NCBI RefSeq assembly: GCF_042434745.1
Contig: NZ_JBHLSS010000094.1
DNA: 33,207 nucleotides
DNA from: Azotobacter paspali
GTDB taxonomy: Bacteria > Pseudomonadota > Gammaproteobacteria > Pseudomonadales > Pseudomonadaceae
Strand: one strand, 5' to 3'
The notes beneath the pieces are model-generated. The model did not search any database, was not told where the DNA came from, and was given only the letters and a program-made list of their open reading frames with translations. How positions within the stretch are numbered: the stretch's first letter is position 1; each line of letters opens with the position of its first letter. Shown here in pieces: positions 14,938 through 21,694 of the stretch. A program made the position numbers and the translations under genes.

Positions 14938-15251
14938 AACCCTCCGACGTTTTCTGGCATGAGCTTGTGCTGGCTGGCGTCGGAGGGAAGACCGTTGTAG
15001 AAGCGAAGTCGCGCATGAGTTACAGGGAGGCCCAGCAATGGGCCTCTTTCATCCAGTCGAATGGGCCTCTTAGCCATACTCGACGCCTTGAGGCCATGAT
15101 CGCTAAGGTTTGTTGGGTCATTCAGGCAGTGCATGGCGGAAAACTGGATATCAGCGACTTCCTCCCTGATTACGATCAGTCAGTCGAAGATGAGCCTGAG
15201 GCAACGCTGGAGCAGTTCGCAGCCATCCTGCGAATGGCAAGAGTGAAGTAG
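14575..15251 (+). CDS. Tail assembly chaperone, -1 frameshift long form (gpGT-like)
   Basis: The frameshift product reads 14575-14934 and then 14934-15251 in the -1 frame, about 225 residues. After the slip the sequence continues LEPSDVFWHELVLAGVGGKTVVEAKSR, then MSYREAQQWASFIQSNGPLS, and ends AAILRMARVK. The 3' frame has no convincing ribosome site or ATG of its own, and there is no stop between the slip and its body. Lambda-type tails need a fixed ratio of short to long chaperone; the tape measure that the long form should serve is 8 kb further down here. Confidence 0.8.
14928..14987 (+). promoter_or_regulatory. Programmed -1 ribosomal frameshift signal
   Basis: The slippery heptamer A AAA AAC (14928-14934) is in the correct zero-frame phase (GCA AAA AAC TAG). 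A 5-nt spacer (14935-14939) includes the stop. A perfect 10-bp stem follows: CCCTCCGACG (14940-14949) with CGTCGGAGGG (14978-14987), 28-nt loop. All three parts of a classical signal are present, with normal spacing. Confidence 0.85.
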
Positions 15252-15306
15252 GCCGGAGCAGGCGATAGCGCAGTGGCAGTAACACGGCCTAATTTCGAGG
15301 TAATTC

Positions 15307-16110
15307 ATGGCAATCCAGATCATCAACCTCGGTACCCCGCCCAGCGGCGCAGACGGTGATACTGCGCGCGGCGCATTTACAAAGATCAACGCGAATTTTT
15401 CCACTAGCGCGCACGCAGCGTCCCGTCTAGTCGGGTCGGCAGCAGGGAACGTACAGGAAATAGTGTCAGGCCTCACTCAAGGGGTAAGCGATTTCAACAA
15501 TCTGCCCTTGGTGAGCATCCAATTCATGGGGGCAAGCCTGCTAAATGCCCCGCTCGGTAGCAGCGGGTGGTTTCTGATAGACCAAAAGATCCATAACGGC
15601 GACTGGATAACCCAAATCGCGTATGGAATGGCGGGGCTGGACGGCCGGATCTTCTTTCGTCAACGATCAGCCCAAATATGGGGTGGTTGGGTAGAGATTT
15701 ATCACCAGCGGAGCGTGCTGGGCACTGTAAGCATGACGAACGGTCTCCCGAGCGGCGCGCTTATAGAGCACGGAAGCAATGCAAACGGGACTTACGTCCG
15801 GTTTGCCGATGGGACACAGATGGCCTTCGGCGCGCTAACGACTGGTGCCGTTAATGCTGTTGCAGAGCCGAACGGGATGTACGGTTCCAACGCAATCGAA
15901 TGGACTATGCCCGTGGGCGGCTGGGTTACCGGATCGCTGCGAGTGTTTGGGGCCGCGCTTCGGCCGGACGGTGATGCGACAGTGCTTACCGCACTACACG
16001 GCCCCTGGTCAATTGTCAACGGCACCGGAGGGAAATGGCGAGCAATGGTCCTTTCGAATCAATCATTTACAGCCATAATCAGACTGATGGCCGTCGGCCA
16101 GTGGTACTAA
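15307..16110 (+). CDS. Tail fibre protein with pyocin-knob module
   Basis: A 267-residue fibre. The N-terminal attachment segment IQIINLGTPPSGADGDTARGAFTKINANF is common in Pseudomonas tail fibres. Residues about 75-135 match a pyocin-knob repeat (NAPLGSSGWFLIDQKIHNG, then WITQIAYGMAGLDGRIFFRQ and WGGWVEIYH). The C-terminal part with FADGTQMAFG and a closing strand MAVGQWY is a receptor-tip-like beta domain. It probably recognises LPS or another host surface structure. The place between chaperones and tape measure is unusual, since fibres normally lie after the tail tip genes. Ribosome site GAGG. Confidence 0.8.
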   Translation: MAIQIINLGTPPSGADGDTARGAFTKINANFSTSAHAASRLVGSAAGNVQEIVSGLTQGVSDFNNLPLVSIQFMGASLLNAPLGSSGWFLIDQKIHNGDWITQIAYGMAGLDGRIFFRQRSAQIWGGWVEIYHQRSVLGTVSMTNGLPSGALIEHGSNANGTYVRFADGTQMAFGALTTGAVNAVAEPNGMYGSNAIEWTMPVGGWVTGSLRVFGAALRPDGDATVLTALHGPWSIVNGTGGKWRAMVLSNQSFTAIIRLMAVGQWY

Positions 16111-16461
16111 ATGCAAATCAAATTTTCCCCTATCCGCTCGGACGAAACACTATCCGTCTCCGTGAGCGTAGATGTGCTAACTATCAACGGCCAGTCGTTC
16201 GACTTCGGCCCGCTGCCCGAAGGCGCCACGCTGCCGGCGGAGGCTATCGATTCTCCGCACTTCGCCGGTCCGGTCGAGCGGGTCGACGGTGAGCTTCGCC
16301 TGACCCTGCGCCTGCCGCACGGTCCCAACGCCAGTGAAGCGTTGCGGTTCCCCGCGTCAATCGAGGTGACCGAGGATGGCCCCGTGCCGATCCCGCATGA
16401 CCCTGAACCCGAGGCGCCCGTATTCACCGGGCTTGGCGTCGCAGAGGAGGCGGCAGAATGA
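16111..16461 (+). CDS. Tail-fibre companion protein, unknown family
   Basis: A 116-residue acidic protein starting two bases after the fibre stop (TAA ATG spacing) with no ribosome site of its own, so coupled to the fibre gene. It has beta strands (LSVSVSVDVLTINGQSFDFG, ELRLTLRLPHG) and a Pro/Glu-rich tail. In many Pseudomonas phages a protein of this look follows a fibre and is paired with a DUF4376 protein; a fibre assembly or capping role is inferred. Confidence 0.65.
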   Translation: MQIKFSPIRSDETLSVSVSVDVLTINGQSFDFGPLPEGATLPAEAIDSPHFAGPVERVDGELRLTLRLPHGPNASEALRFPASIEVTEDGPVPIPHDPEPEAPVFTGLGVAEEAAE

Positions 16462-16787
16462 TCGACTGGGGAAAGGTACAGACTGCCGAGGCCAAGGCGG
16501 CAGCCGCCGCCGTGCAGGCCCGCGGAGCTTGGAAGGCCCAGCGCGCGAGCAGCGTCGCGCAGATCACCGTCACCACCGCCGCCGGTAATTCGTTCGACGG
16601 CGATGAGATCAGCCAGGGGCGAATGGCCCGAGCAATCATCGGCCTGCAAGCGGCAGGCGATGGGGCGACGCTCCGTTGGGTGCTGGCCGACAACTCCGTT
16701 ATCCAAGCGACCGCCGCTGAACTGACCGAGGCATTGACGCTGGCGGGCCGGGCGCAGGCAGAGCTGTGGGTTGAGGAGGGGGCCTGA
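16458..16787 (+). CDS. DUF4376 protein, likely tail fibre assembly/tip factor
   Basis: A 109-residue protein with an Ala-rich helical start and a DUF4376 domain (ITVTTAAGNSFDGDEISQGR, then WVLADNSVIQATAAELTEAL). DUF4376 domains occur at the ends of tail fibres and in fibre assembly proteins. GAGGAGG lies 7 nt before the ATG, and it overlaps its neighbour by ATGA. It faces the minus-strand genes tail to tail. Confidence 0.75.
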   Translation: MIDWGKVQTAEAKAAAAAVQARGAWKAQRASSVAQITVTTAAGNSFDGDEISQGRMARAIIGLQAAGDGATLRWVLADNSVIQATAAELTEALTLAGRAQAELWVEEGA

Positions 16788-16806
16788 TTCACCCCAGCGG
16801 TCATGT

Positions 16807-17025
16807 CTAGCCAAAGCTAACAAAGTCGTCGCTGCCAAGGTGGTGCGACCCGTACTCGGCCGAATAGCCATCTCCTAGACGAGCAGCCTCGACCTCTGCC
16901 ACTTCTTTCGACGCATAGATGTCGATAAAGCTCCAGGGAGCACTCCTTACCACGGCCCACCCGAGCACCCAGCCGGGATTGTCTGGGTCTTTGGGGAGGG
17001 CTTTTGACAGACTCTTGATCGGCAT
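16807..17025 (-). CDS. Small protein of unknown function (last gene of minus-strand operon)
   Basis: A 72-residue protein with IDIYASKEVAEVEAARLGDGYSAEYGSHHLGSDDF, a mixed alpha/beta pattern of small phage accessory proteins. The ribosome site AAAGGAC lies before the ATG. It is the third gene of a leftward unit (Mnt-like, DnaQ-BRCT, this gene). The stretch before it repeats the intercistronic leader seen before the exonuclease gene (AAGGAATAACCC... AAGGAC). Confidence 0.6.
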   Translation of the reverse strand: MPIKSLSKALPKDPDNPGWVLGWAVVRSAPWSFIDIYASKEVAEVEAARLGDGYSAEYGSHHLGSDDFVSFG

Positions 17026-17084
17026 TGCGGGTCCTTTGGGGTTATTCCTTGGGCTGGCAGGGTGGGGCCAGGGAAGTTTGACGG

Positions 17085-17975
17085 TTAAAGCGACGATTGG
17101 TCTGACTGGTCAATGGCGACCATGGCAAGGAAATCAGTCTCGCTGATGATCTGAATGTCCTGGCCGGCCTCGATAAGCTCTTCCGCCTTGATGTGCTTGC
17201 TGCTCTTGGCCTTGCCTGAGAGTTTGGATAGGTCTTGGTCGCCCACCACCAAGATGGTCGTTTTCTTGGTGACGCTATTGGTCGGAGCGCATCCAATGGA
17301 AGCCGCAATTGCCTGGGCCTGCTGGCGAGGCATCTGAAGCGCTCCAGTGAAGACAATGCTCTCGCCGGCGAGCGGGCCATCCTGGTTAACGACTATCTCT
17401 GTGTCTGGCATGTTTGCCGACCGAATAGGCCGGCGATTTCTGGCTATCCATCCGTCTGGCTGGATGCCGGTTTCCTCCGCAGCCCTTAGCAGGATCAGCC
17501 CGGCCGCTCTGGCGTCATCGATAGCATTGTGGTGGCGGGGGAGCTTGATCCCCAGGTACTTGCACACGGAATTGAGACGGAAACCGCCGCCTGCGTACTT
17601 GTCTTGCCATGCGCGCTTCACCACGGAGTGGATGTTTAGCCATGGATTGTCGAGGTTCAGCAGGGCACGGGTGCTGCAGGCTTGGCTGAATGCCGATCGG
17701 TCGAAGGGGCCATAGCTACTGACCAGGGAGCTGCCAGCCAGTTCGCGAACTACCTCAAGGGCGGAATGGAATTTCGGAGCGCCGACGACCTGATCAGGCG
17801 TGATCTTGTGCAGCCTGACGTTGAAGTCGTGAAACTCACACTCTGGGTCAACAAGGGTTTCCCATTCTCGAACGATCTCGCCGTCGGCGAACTCAACCAC
17901 GCCGATCTGGCAGATTGAGCCGAACCATGAGTTTGCGGTTTCTACGTCGATGGTCACAAAGCGGTTGGATGGCAT
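17085..17975 (-). CDS. DnaQ-like 3'-5' exonuclease with C-terminal BRCT domain
   Basis: A 296-residue protein. Residues 5-165 are a DEDDh exonuclease: FVTIDVETAN (Asp10, Glu12), YGPFDRSAF (Asp92), and RHHNAIDDARA (His149, Asp154). Residues about 198-285 are a BRCT domain (GPLAGESIVFTGAL, KTTILVVGDQDLSKLSG, KHIKAEELIEAG). Exonuclease-BRCT fusions occur in epsilon-like proteins and would act on DNA ends or nicked DNA. It is cargo here rather than part of a replication block; a role in recombination, or in degrading or protecting DNA, is inferred. AAGGAC ribosome site; it lies 18 nt behind the Mnt-like gene. Confidence 0.85.
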   Translation of the reverse strand: MPSNRFVTIDVETANSWFGSICQIGVVEFADGEIVREWETLVDPECEFHDFNVRLHKITPDQVVGAPKFHSALEVVRELAGSSLVSSYGPFDRSAFSQACSTRALLNLDNPWLNIHSVVKRAWQDKYAGGGFRLNSVCKYLGIKLPRHHNAIDDARAAGLILLRAAEETGIQPDGWIARNRRPIRSANMPDTEIVVNQDGPLAGESIVFTGALQMPRQQAQAIAASIGCAPTNSVTKKTTILVVGDQDLSKLSGKAKSSKHIKAEELIEAGQDIQIISETDFLAMVAIDQSDQSSL

Positions 17976-17993
17976 GGCCGGTCCTTGGTCGGG

Positions 17994-18308
17994 TTATTCC
18001 TTTTTCGAGTTTTCCAGCGCCTGCCCGTGCTCTTTCTCGTGAGCGGCTCTCAACTGGGCCTGCAGGGCCGCCATCTGCTCCTGAACCTCAGTTAGCGTAC
18101 CGATGAGCTGAGCAGAGGACGTGTAGCTGCCATATAGCGATACCGGCTCTCTAACGGCGGACGATTCGCGTGCTGGCTCAAAGCTGGCGGCCAAGCGCGC
18201 GACGATCTCCGCATTGATGGAGCGGTGGCTGTCTGCTGCTGCCTGATCTATTCGCGCCTTCAGCTCAGCGGGGAGGCGCAGCTTGAACTGCGGGTCTGTC
18301 TGTTTCAT
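17994..18308 (-). CDS. Mnt-like ribbon-helix-helix repressor
   Basis: A 104-residue Arc/Mnt-family repressor. DPQFKLRLPAELKARIDQAAADSHRSINAEIVARL lines up with the start of phage P22 Mnt (DPHFNFRMP ... GRSMNSEL). The FKLRLP strand is the DNA-reading strand. As in Mnt, a C-terminal coiled coil (about 68-100, VQEQMAALQAQLRAAHEKEH) would make tetramers. It is transcribed away from the Arc-like and antirepressor genes across a shared operator region containing GGACC/GGTCC palindromes, as in the P22 immI locus. The ribosome site is weak. Confidence 0.82.
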   Translation of the reverse strand: MKQTDPQFKLRLPAELKARIDQAAADSHRSINAEIVARLAASFEPARESSAVREPVSLYGSYTSSAQLIGTLTEVQEQMAALQAQLRAAHEKEHGQALENSKKE

Positions 18309-18320
18309 GCGGCGGAATTT

Positions 18321-18388
18321 AGGACCAGATTGGTTCTTGACGCAATGGACCTGTTAGGTCCATTATTTGTTTGGACCATTTAGGTCCA
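18321..18388. promoter_or_regulatory. Row of three palindromic operators (GGACC-N5-GGTCC)
   Basis: Two perfect sites, TGGACC-TGTTA-GGTCCA (18346-18362) and TGGACC-ATTTA-GGTCCA (18372-18388), and an imperfect third AGGACC-AGATT-GGTTCT (18321-18337) have centres 25-26 bp apart. They fill the gap between the divergent repressor genes. As I recall, the P22 Mnt operator uses the same half-site letters GGTCCAC/GTGGACC with a different spacing. One site lies between the -35 and -10 of the rightward promoter. Confidence 0.75.
18337..18366 (+). promoter_or_regulatory. Rightward promoter of the Arc-like/antirepressor unit
   Basis: A -35 TTGACG (18337-18342) and a -10-like CATTAT (18361-18366) are spaced 18 bp. 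The central palindromic operator (18346-18362) sits between them, so repressor binding would block RNA polymerase. The -10 is imperfect, four of six matches. Confidence 0.55.
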
Positions 18389-18406
18389 TAAATTGGCGAG
18401 GAAATC

Positions 18407-18571
18407 ATGAGAAACCAAGCAGCACAAGTGAAGATTAGGGTGCCGTCGGGGCTTAAGGCATGGCTGGAGCGCAAATCTTCGCAAGAAGAGCGCAGCCAGA
18501 ATTGGCTGATTGGGAAAATCTTGGAAAAGGCGATGCAGGAAGATGAGCAACGCGAGCAGGCAACAGCCTGA
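18407..18571 (+). CDS. Arc-like ribbon-helix-helix repressor
   Basis: A 54-residue protein: a strand QVKIRVPSGLKAWLERKS, a second helix SQNWLIGKILEKAMQED, and a short acidic tail. Size and fold match the Arc family (P22 Arc is 53 residues). The ribosome site GAGG lies before the ATG. It is the first gene of the rightward unit and directly precedes the Bro-N antirepressor, the same order as arc-ant in P22, so it probably dampens antirepressor expression. Confidence 0.78.
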   Translation: MRNQAAQVKIRVPSGLKAWLERKSSQEERSQNWLIGKILEKAMQEDEQREQATA

Positions 18572-18577
18572 AACGAA

Positions 18578-18610
18578 GAAGCCCCAGGTGCTCGCAACAC
18601 CCGGGGCTTC
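18578..18610 (+). other. Long hairpin between the Arc-like gene and antirepressor
   Basis: GAAGCCCC pairs with GGGGCTTC, then after one A/C mismatch GGTG pairs with CACC, loop CTCGCAA. No T-tract follows, so it is a poor terminator. As an attenuator or RNA-stability element it could lower expression of the antirepressor relative to the repressor. It ends 37 nt before the antirepressor start. Confidence 0.5.
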
Positions 18611-18647
18611 TGAAGGCAACGTCAAAATCACCAAGGAATCAAACGTC

Positions 18648-19490
18648 ATGAGTAAGAATAGCACAGCAGCAGCCCAGATCATCCCCTTCGACTTCCGCGG
18701 CGAGAGCGTACGGGCCATTACGATCAATGGCGATCCGTGGTTCGTCGCTGCGGACGTGTGCGCGATCCTCGGCCAGACCAACACGACCAAGGCCCTGCAA
18801 TCACTGGACGATGATGAACGGTCTAACTTCAAGTTAGGGCGTCAAGGCGAGGTGAACATCATCAGCGAGTCTGGCCTGTACACGCTGATCCTTCGGTGCC
18901 GGGATGCAGTGAAGAAGGGCAGCAAGCCGCATGCATTCCGCAAGTGGGTCACCGCCGAGGTCCTGCCGGCGATCCGCAAGCATGGCCGCTACGAGGACGC
19001 AGGCAACCGCATGGGAACCCTGTTGGGCCAGACTATTGGAACCGACGGCTTCCACTGCCTGGCGGCGGTGCTGGACGGAAAGGTTCGCCACCTGCCGGCG
19101 AAGCTGCGCACCGGCGCCAAGAATCACATCTGGTCGCAGGTACGGAAGGGCTTCAGCGTTTCCACTGTCGAAGACATCCCGGCCTCCAGTCTCGACGCTG
19201 CCCGTAACTTCATCGCCGCCTACGCCATCGAGGGCGATTGGATGCCGAAGGAGGAGCGCAGCGTCGGAATCGCGGAGTGGTCGAACATTGGCTGCCTGAT
19301 CCACTGCGTCGAGCAGACCTATGCCGTCTTCGAGCGCTACCGGCTGTACCATCACCTGGGCGGTCTCGGCTGCCAGGCTGGAGCCGAGATGCTGGGCTTC
19401 CTGTGGGATGGACTTGGCTCTGCCGCGCACGTGAAGAAGCACTGCGCGACCGAGTTGGCTTCCGTCAGTCTCGGGAGGGCCGCAGCATGA
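18648..19490 (+). CDS. Bro-N antirepressor (copy 1)
   Basis: A 280-residue phage antirepressor. Residues 10-112 are a Bro-N domain: IIPFDFRGESVRAITINGDPWFVAADVCAILG, IISESGLYTLILRCRD and FRKWVTAEVLPAIRKHG. The rest is a helical C-terminal effector part. The ATG at 18648 follows AAGGA; the open frame to 18510 is rejected since it overlaps the Arc-like gene. The segment from about 105 to 160 is nearly identical to that of copy 2 on the other strand (72 bp identical in DNA). In P22 the gene in this place (ant) blocks host and prophage repressors. Confidence 0.85.
   Translation: MSKNSTAAAQIIPFDFRGESVRAITINGDPWFVAADVCAILGQTNTTKALQSLDDDERSNFKLGRQGEVNIISESGLYTLILRCRDAVKKGSKPHAFRKWVTAEVLPAIRKHGRYEDAGNRMGTLLGQTIGTDGFHCLAAVLDGKVRHLPAKLRTGAKNHIWSQVRKGFSVSTVEDIPASSLDAARNFIAAYAIEGDWMPKEERSVGIAEWSNIGCLIHCVEQTYAVFERYRLYHHLGGLGCQAGAEMLGFLWDGLGSAAHVKKHCATELASVSLGRAAA
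18984..19055 (+). repeat. 72-bp perfect inverted repeat, left copy
   Basis: Identical, in inverted orientation, to 22624-22695. It codes for residues about 113-136 of Bro-N copy 1 at the joint between the N-terminal domain and the C-terminal part. One mismatch bounds it on the left (T18983); similarity continues at lower level on both sides. Confidence 0.9.
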
Positions 19491-20002
19491 GCGCGCTGAT
19501 GACCGTGCCTGTAACCATGTCTTCCCGCGAGATTGCCAAGCTGACCGGGAAGCAGCACAAAGACGTGATCCGTGACATTCGGGTGATGCTTGAGGCACTC
19601 GCAGAGGATGGCGCAGATTTGCGCCATGTCGCCGAGGAGAAAGATTCTCGCGGCTACACGAAACAGTTCCATCTTGACCGCGAGCTGACCGAGACGCTGG
19701 TGACCGGCTACAGCATCCCCCTTCGCCACAAGGTCATCCGCCGCATCCATGAGCTTGAGCAGAAGGTTTCAGGCCATATGCCTGCGATTGCCGCCGACAT
19801 GCAAGATACTGTCTCCGCGCTGCTGCTGATCGGAGAATCTATCAAGCAGGTTCCAGGCGTAAACCCTGGCATTGCCATGGCTTGCACGCTGAGCATGATC
19901 GAGGTGAATACGGGATTGGACGTTACCGAGGCCCGCAAGGCGCTTCCGGCCAAGGACGGCCACCCTTTTGGCCAGAATCCAGGTTCTGGCTTGTGGAGAT
20001 AG
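19487..20002 (+). CDS. Rha family phage regulatory protein
   Basis: A 171-residue pRha-family protein: VTMSSREIAKLTGKQHKDVIRDIRVML, then KQFHLDRELTETLVTGYS and HKVIRRIHELEQ, the typical YxL-type helix run. Rha proteins are regulators that interfere with phage growth in some hosts. The ATG overlaps the antirepressor stop (ATGA) and GGGAGG is upstream; the longer frame back to 19238 is the shadow of the antirepressor. The C-terminal 70 residues are a family-specific helical tail. Confidence 0.82.
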   Translation: MSALMTVPVTMSSREIAKLTGKQHKDVIRDIRVMLEALAEDGADLRHVAEEKDSRGYTKQFHLDRELTETLVTGYSIPLRHKVIRRIHELEQKVSGHMPAIAADMQDTVSALLLIGESIKQVPGVNPGIAMACTLSMIEVNTGLDVTEARKALPAKDGHPFGQNPGSGLWR

Positions 20003-20003
20003 G

Positions 20004-20045
20004 TTGTGAAGCAGCACGGTGGGGTTTGATATAAGATCATCTTAT
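20004..20045 (+). promoter_or_regulatory. Promoter with operator-like palindrome before the DprA-like gene
   Basis: An extended -10, TGATATAAG (20027-20035), is overlapped by the palindrome ATAAGATCATCTTAT (20031-20045, 7-bp arms). A -35-like TTGTGA lies at 20004-20009, but the spacing of 20 bp is long. The palindrome covers the expected start of transcription, as in antitoxin-autoregulated operons; the HigA-like gene at the operon's end is the natural candidate to bind it. Confidence 0.45.
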
Positions 20046-20070
20046 CGTGGCGCTTGGCAGGAGAAAGGCC

Positions 20071-20124
20071 TTGCCAAGCAACCAGCCTCAGAAGCCCAGG
20101 CCCAGAGCAACGGATGCTTTTTGA
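20071..20124 (+). CDS. Possible 17-codon leader peptide coupled to the DprA-like gene
   Basis: AGGAG (20059-20063) stands 7 nt before a TTG that opens a 17-codon frame (MPSNQPQKPRPRATDAF). It ends at 20124, just past the ATG of the DprA-like gene at 20114, which has no ribosome site of its own. Reinitiation at the overlap would explain how that gene is translated. Evidence is positional only. Confidence 0.3.
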   Translation: MPSNQPQKPRPRATDAF

Positions 20125-21052
20125 TTTCGCCCCCCAGATGACCATGAACAAAGCCCATCTCGCCAAGATATTCGCGGCGCCACCAATCGTTCCCATGGAC
20201 GAGATGTGCGCTTACGAATCGCTTTGGCTTGGCCAGGGGGCATGGTTCGCTAATCTTGCCGACTTGTTCCGCAAGAACCCTGGCTCTGTCCCGTCTGAGC
20301 TTGTGCCCATGGCAGAAATTCAAGCTGCGAAGGAAAAGCTGCTGGCCATGCTGGGCGAGGAGCGGCTGAGGAGTGTTGGCATTCGGGTCAACGGCGCTGG
20401 AGAGTATCCAAGCAAGCTGCGTGATGCGGATCACCCCGTGGAAGTCCTCTACTACCGTGGCAACTGGGAGCTGGTGGAGACGCCGGGAGTTGCGATCGTA
20501 GGCACTAGAAACCCGACGCCCGATGGCGAGCTGAATGCAAAGCGCATCGCTCATGCTCTTGTGCGAGAGGGCTTCACGGTTGTGTCTGGACTTGCGAAGG
20601 GAATCGACACCGCCGCTCACACAGCCGCTATCGAATCGAAAGGCAATACCATAGCGGTGATTGGCACGCCACTTTTTGATTATTACCCCAAGGAAAACAA
20701 GGGGCTGCAAGAAGAAATAGCAGATAAATTCCTACTGGTGTCTCAGGTACCGTTCCTTCGATACTCTCAGCAGAACTACAAAGCAAACAGGCTGTTTTTC
20801 CCGGCCCGCAACGTGACTATGTCGGCCTTGACACAGGCAACTGTCATTGTTGAGGCTGGCAATACGTCGGGAACCCTGGTGCAGGCCAGGGCTGCGCTTG
20901 CTCAAGGAAGGAAGCTATTCATCTTGGAAAGTTGCTTCAGAAACCCGGAGCTTACTTGGCCCGCTAGATTCGAAAAGCAGGGGGCTATTCGCGTTGGGAA
21001 CGTTACTCAGATCATGGAAGCACTGATGCGCGATGCGACTAACCCAGCTTGA
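20114..21052 (+). CDS. DprA/SMF-like Rossmann (SLOG superfamily) protein
   Basis: A 312-residue protein with the full DprA core: VAIVGTRNPTPDG (126-138), VVSGLAKGIDTAAHTAA (156-172), TIAVIGTPL plus YYPKEN (179-195), and FFPARNVTMSAL (228-239) followed by VIVEAGNTSGTLVQARAALAQGR. True DprA loads RecA on ssDNA during transformation; relatives in the wider SLOG/LOG group bind nucleotides. It differs from housekeeping DprA in having a long, distinct N-terminal region (1-90) and no C-terminal winged helix. The first ATG (20114) is chosen although its ribosome site is poor. It overlaps the phosphoribosyltransferase gene by 20 nt, so the two should act together. Confidence 0.82.
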   Translation: MLFDFAPQMTMNKAHLAKIFAAPPIVPMDEMCAYESLWLGQGAWFANLADLFRKNPGSVPSELVPMAEIQAAKEKLLAMLGEERLRSVGIRVNGAGEYPSKLRDADHPVEVLYYRGNWELVETPGVAIVGTRNPTPDGELNAKRIAHALVREGFTVVSGLAKGIDTAAHTAAIESKGNTIAVIGTPLFDYYPKENKGLQEEIADKFLLVSQVPFLRYSQQNYKANRLFFPARNVTMSALTQATVIVEAGNTSGTLVQARAALAQGRKLFILESCFRNPELTWPARFEKQGAIRVGNVTQIMEALMRDATNPA

Positions 21053-21674
21053 TCACCGTGACTTCCGCTTTTTAGAGGATGGTGATAAGTGCTATCACTT
21101 AGGTGAGTACACAGCTCGTGCTGGTTTTCGTGCTAGCGAGACTAATCAGCACATATCCAACCTCAAAAAGAGGCCAACGGTTCCGCCGCTTGAGCTTCGC
21201 TGGAAGCGGAACGCAATTGAATATTGGGGCAATGAAATCGCTGAAACGAATTTAAATTGGGATTTTTGTACAGAGAACGTTACATTTGTGCCATTTCCTT
21301 GCTCAAAGCCGATTGGCCACGAACTTTATGATGATCGAATGGTTCTTGTTTTGCAGGTAGCTGCTAGAAAACATCCCGGCATGGATATTCGCCCGCTACT
21401 GCTACAGACAGCCGCTCGTGATCCTCAGCATCGCTGTAGTGAAAGGGCTAGTCCGGAAGAGATTGCTGCACAGTTGCAGATTGATCGTGGCCAAATTTGC
21501 GTACCACTGAAACAAACGGTGATGGTTGTTGACGACGTAATCACGCGCGGGGCGAGCTTTGCTGCTGCCAAGCAATTGCTTTTCGGGCTGCAAGGTGTCC
21601 AGTCGATAATTGGAATTTTCTTGGCGAAAACCATCCATTTGCCGCTTGATCCTGCCGAGTTCTTTGATGATTAG
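21033..21674 (+). CDS. Phosphoribosyltransferase-domain protein (type I PRTase, ComF-like)
   Basis: A 213-residue protein. The PRPP loop is clear at 163-175 (VMVVDDVITRGAS), matching the DDVxTxG motif; VTFVPFPCSKPIG (83-95) fits the strand that in ComF-like proteins reads VPxP. The N-terminal 75 residues resemble no PRTase and could be a sensor domain. The gene is visibly more AT-rich than its neighbours (for example 21230-21300), which suggests separate origin. Overlap with the DprA-like gene ties the pair. Substrate unknown; PRTase folds transfer or bind ribose-phosphate and occur in nucleotide-based conflict systems. Confidence 0.75.
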   Translation: MRLTQLDHRDFRFLEDGDKCYHLGEYTARAGFRASETNQHISNLKKRPTVPPLELRWKRNAIEYWGNEIAETNLNWDFCTENVTFVPFPCSKPIGHELYDDRMVLVLQVAARKHPGMDIRPLLLQTAARDPQHRCSERASPEEIAAQLQIDRGQICVPLKQTVMVVDDVITRGASFAAAKQLLFGLQGVQSIIGIFLAKTIHLPLDPAEFFDD

Positions 21675-21694
21675 GTAGATAAGGAGTGACCGCC

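Noticed and set aside
14967..15251. An independent gene starting at GTG 14967
   Set aside because: There is no ribosome site, and the frame is reached by the -1 frameshift from the preceding chaperone gene.
18578..18610. The hairpin after the Arc-like gene as an intrinsic terminator
   Set aside because: The stem is strong but no T-tract follows on the plus strand, so it is listed only as a hairpin.
18834..19598. A 254-codon minus frame over Bro-N copy 1, and a similar 170-codon plus frame at 22588-23100 over copy 2
   Set aside because: They share a nearly identical peptide, which at first looked like a conserved antisense gene. The identity is fully explained by the 72-bp DNA repeat of the two antirepressor genes.
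21686..21694. A GTG start for the HigA-like protein at 21686
   Set aside because: It lies immediately against the AAGGAG site. ATG 21695 gives normal spacing and the family's usual MDIRPIR start.
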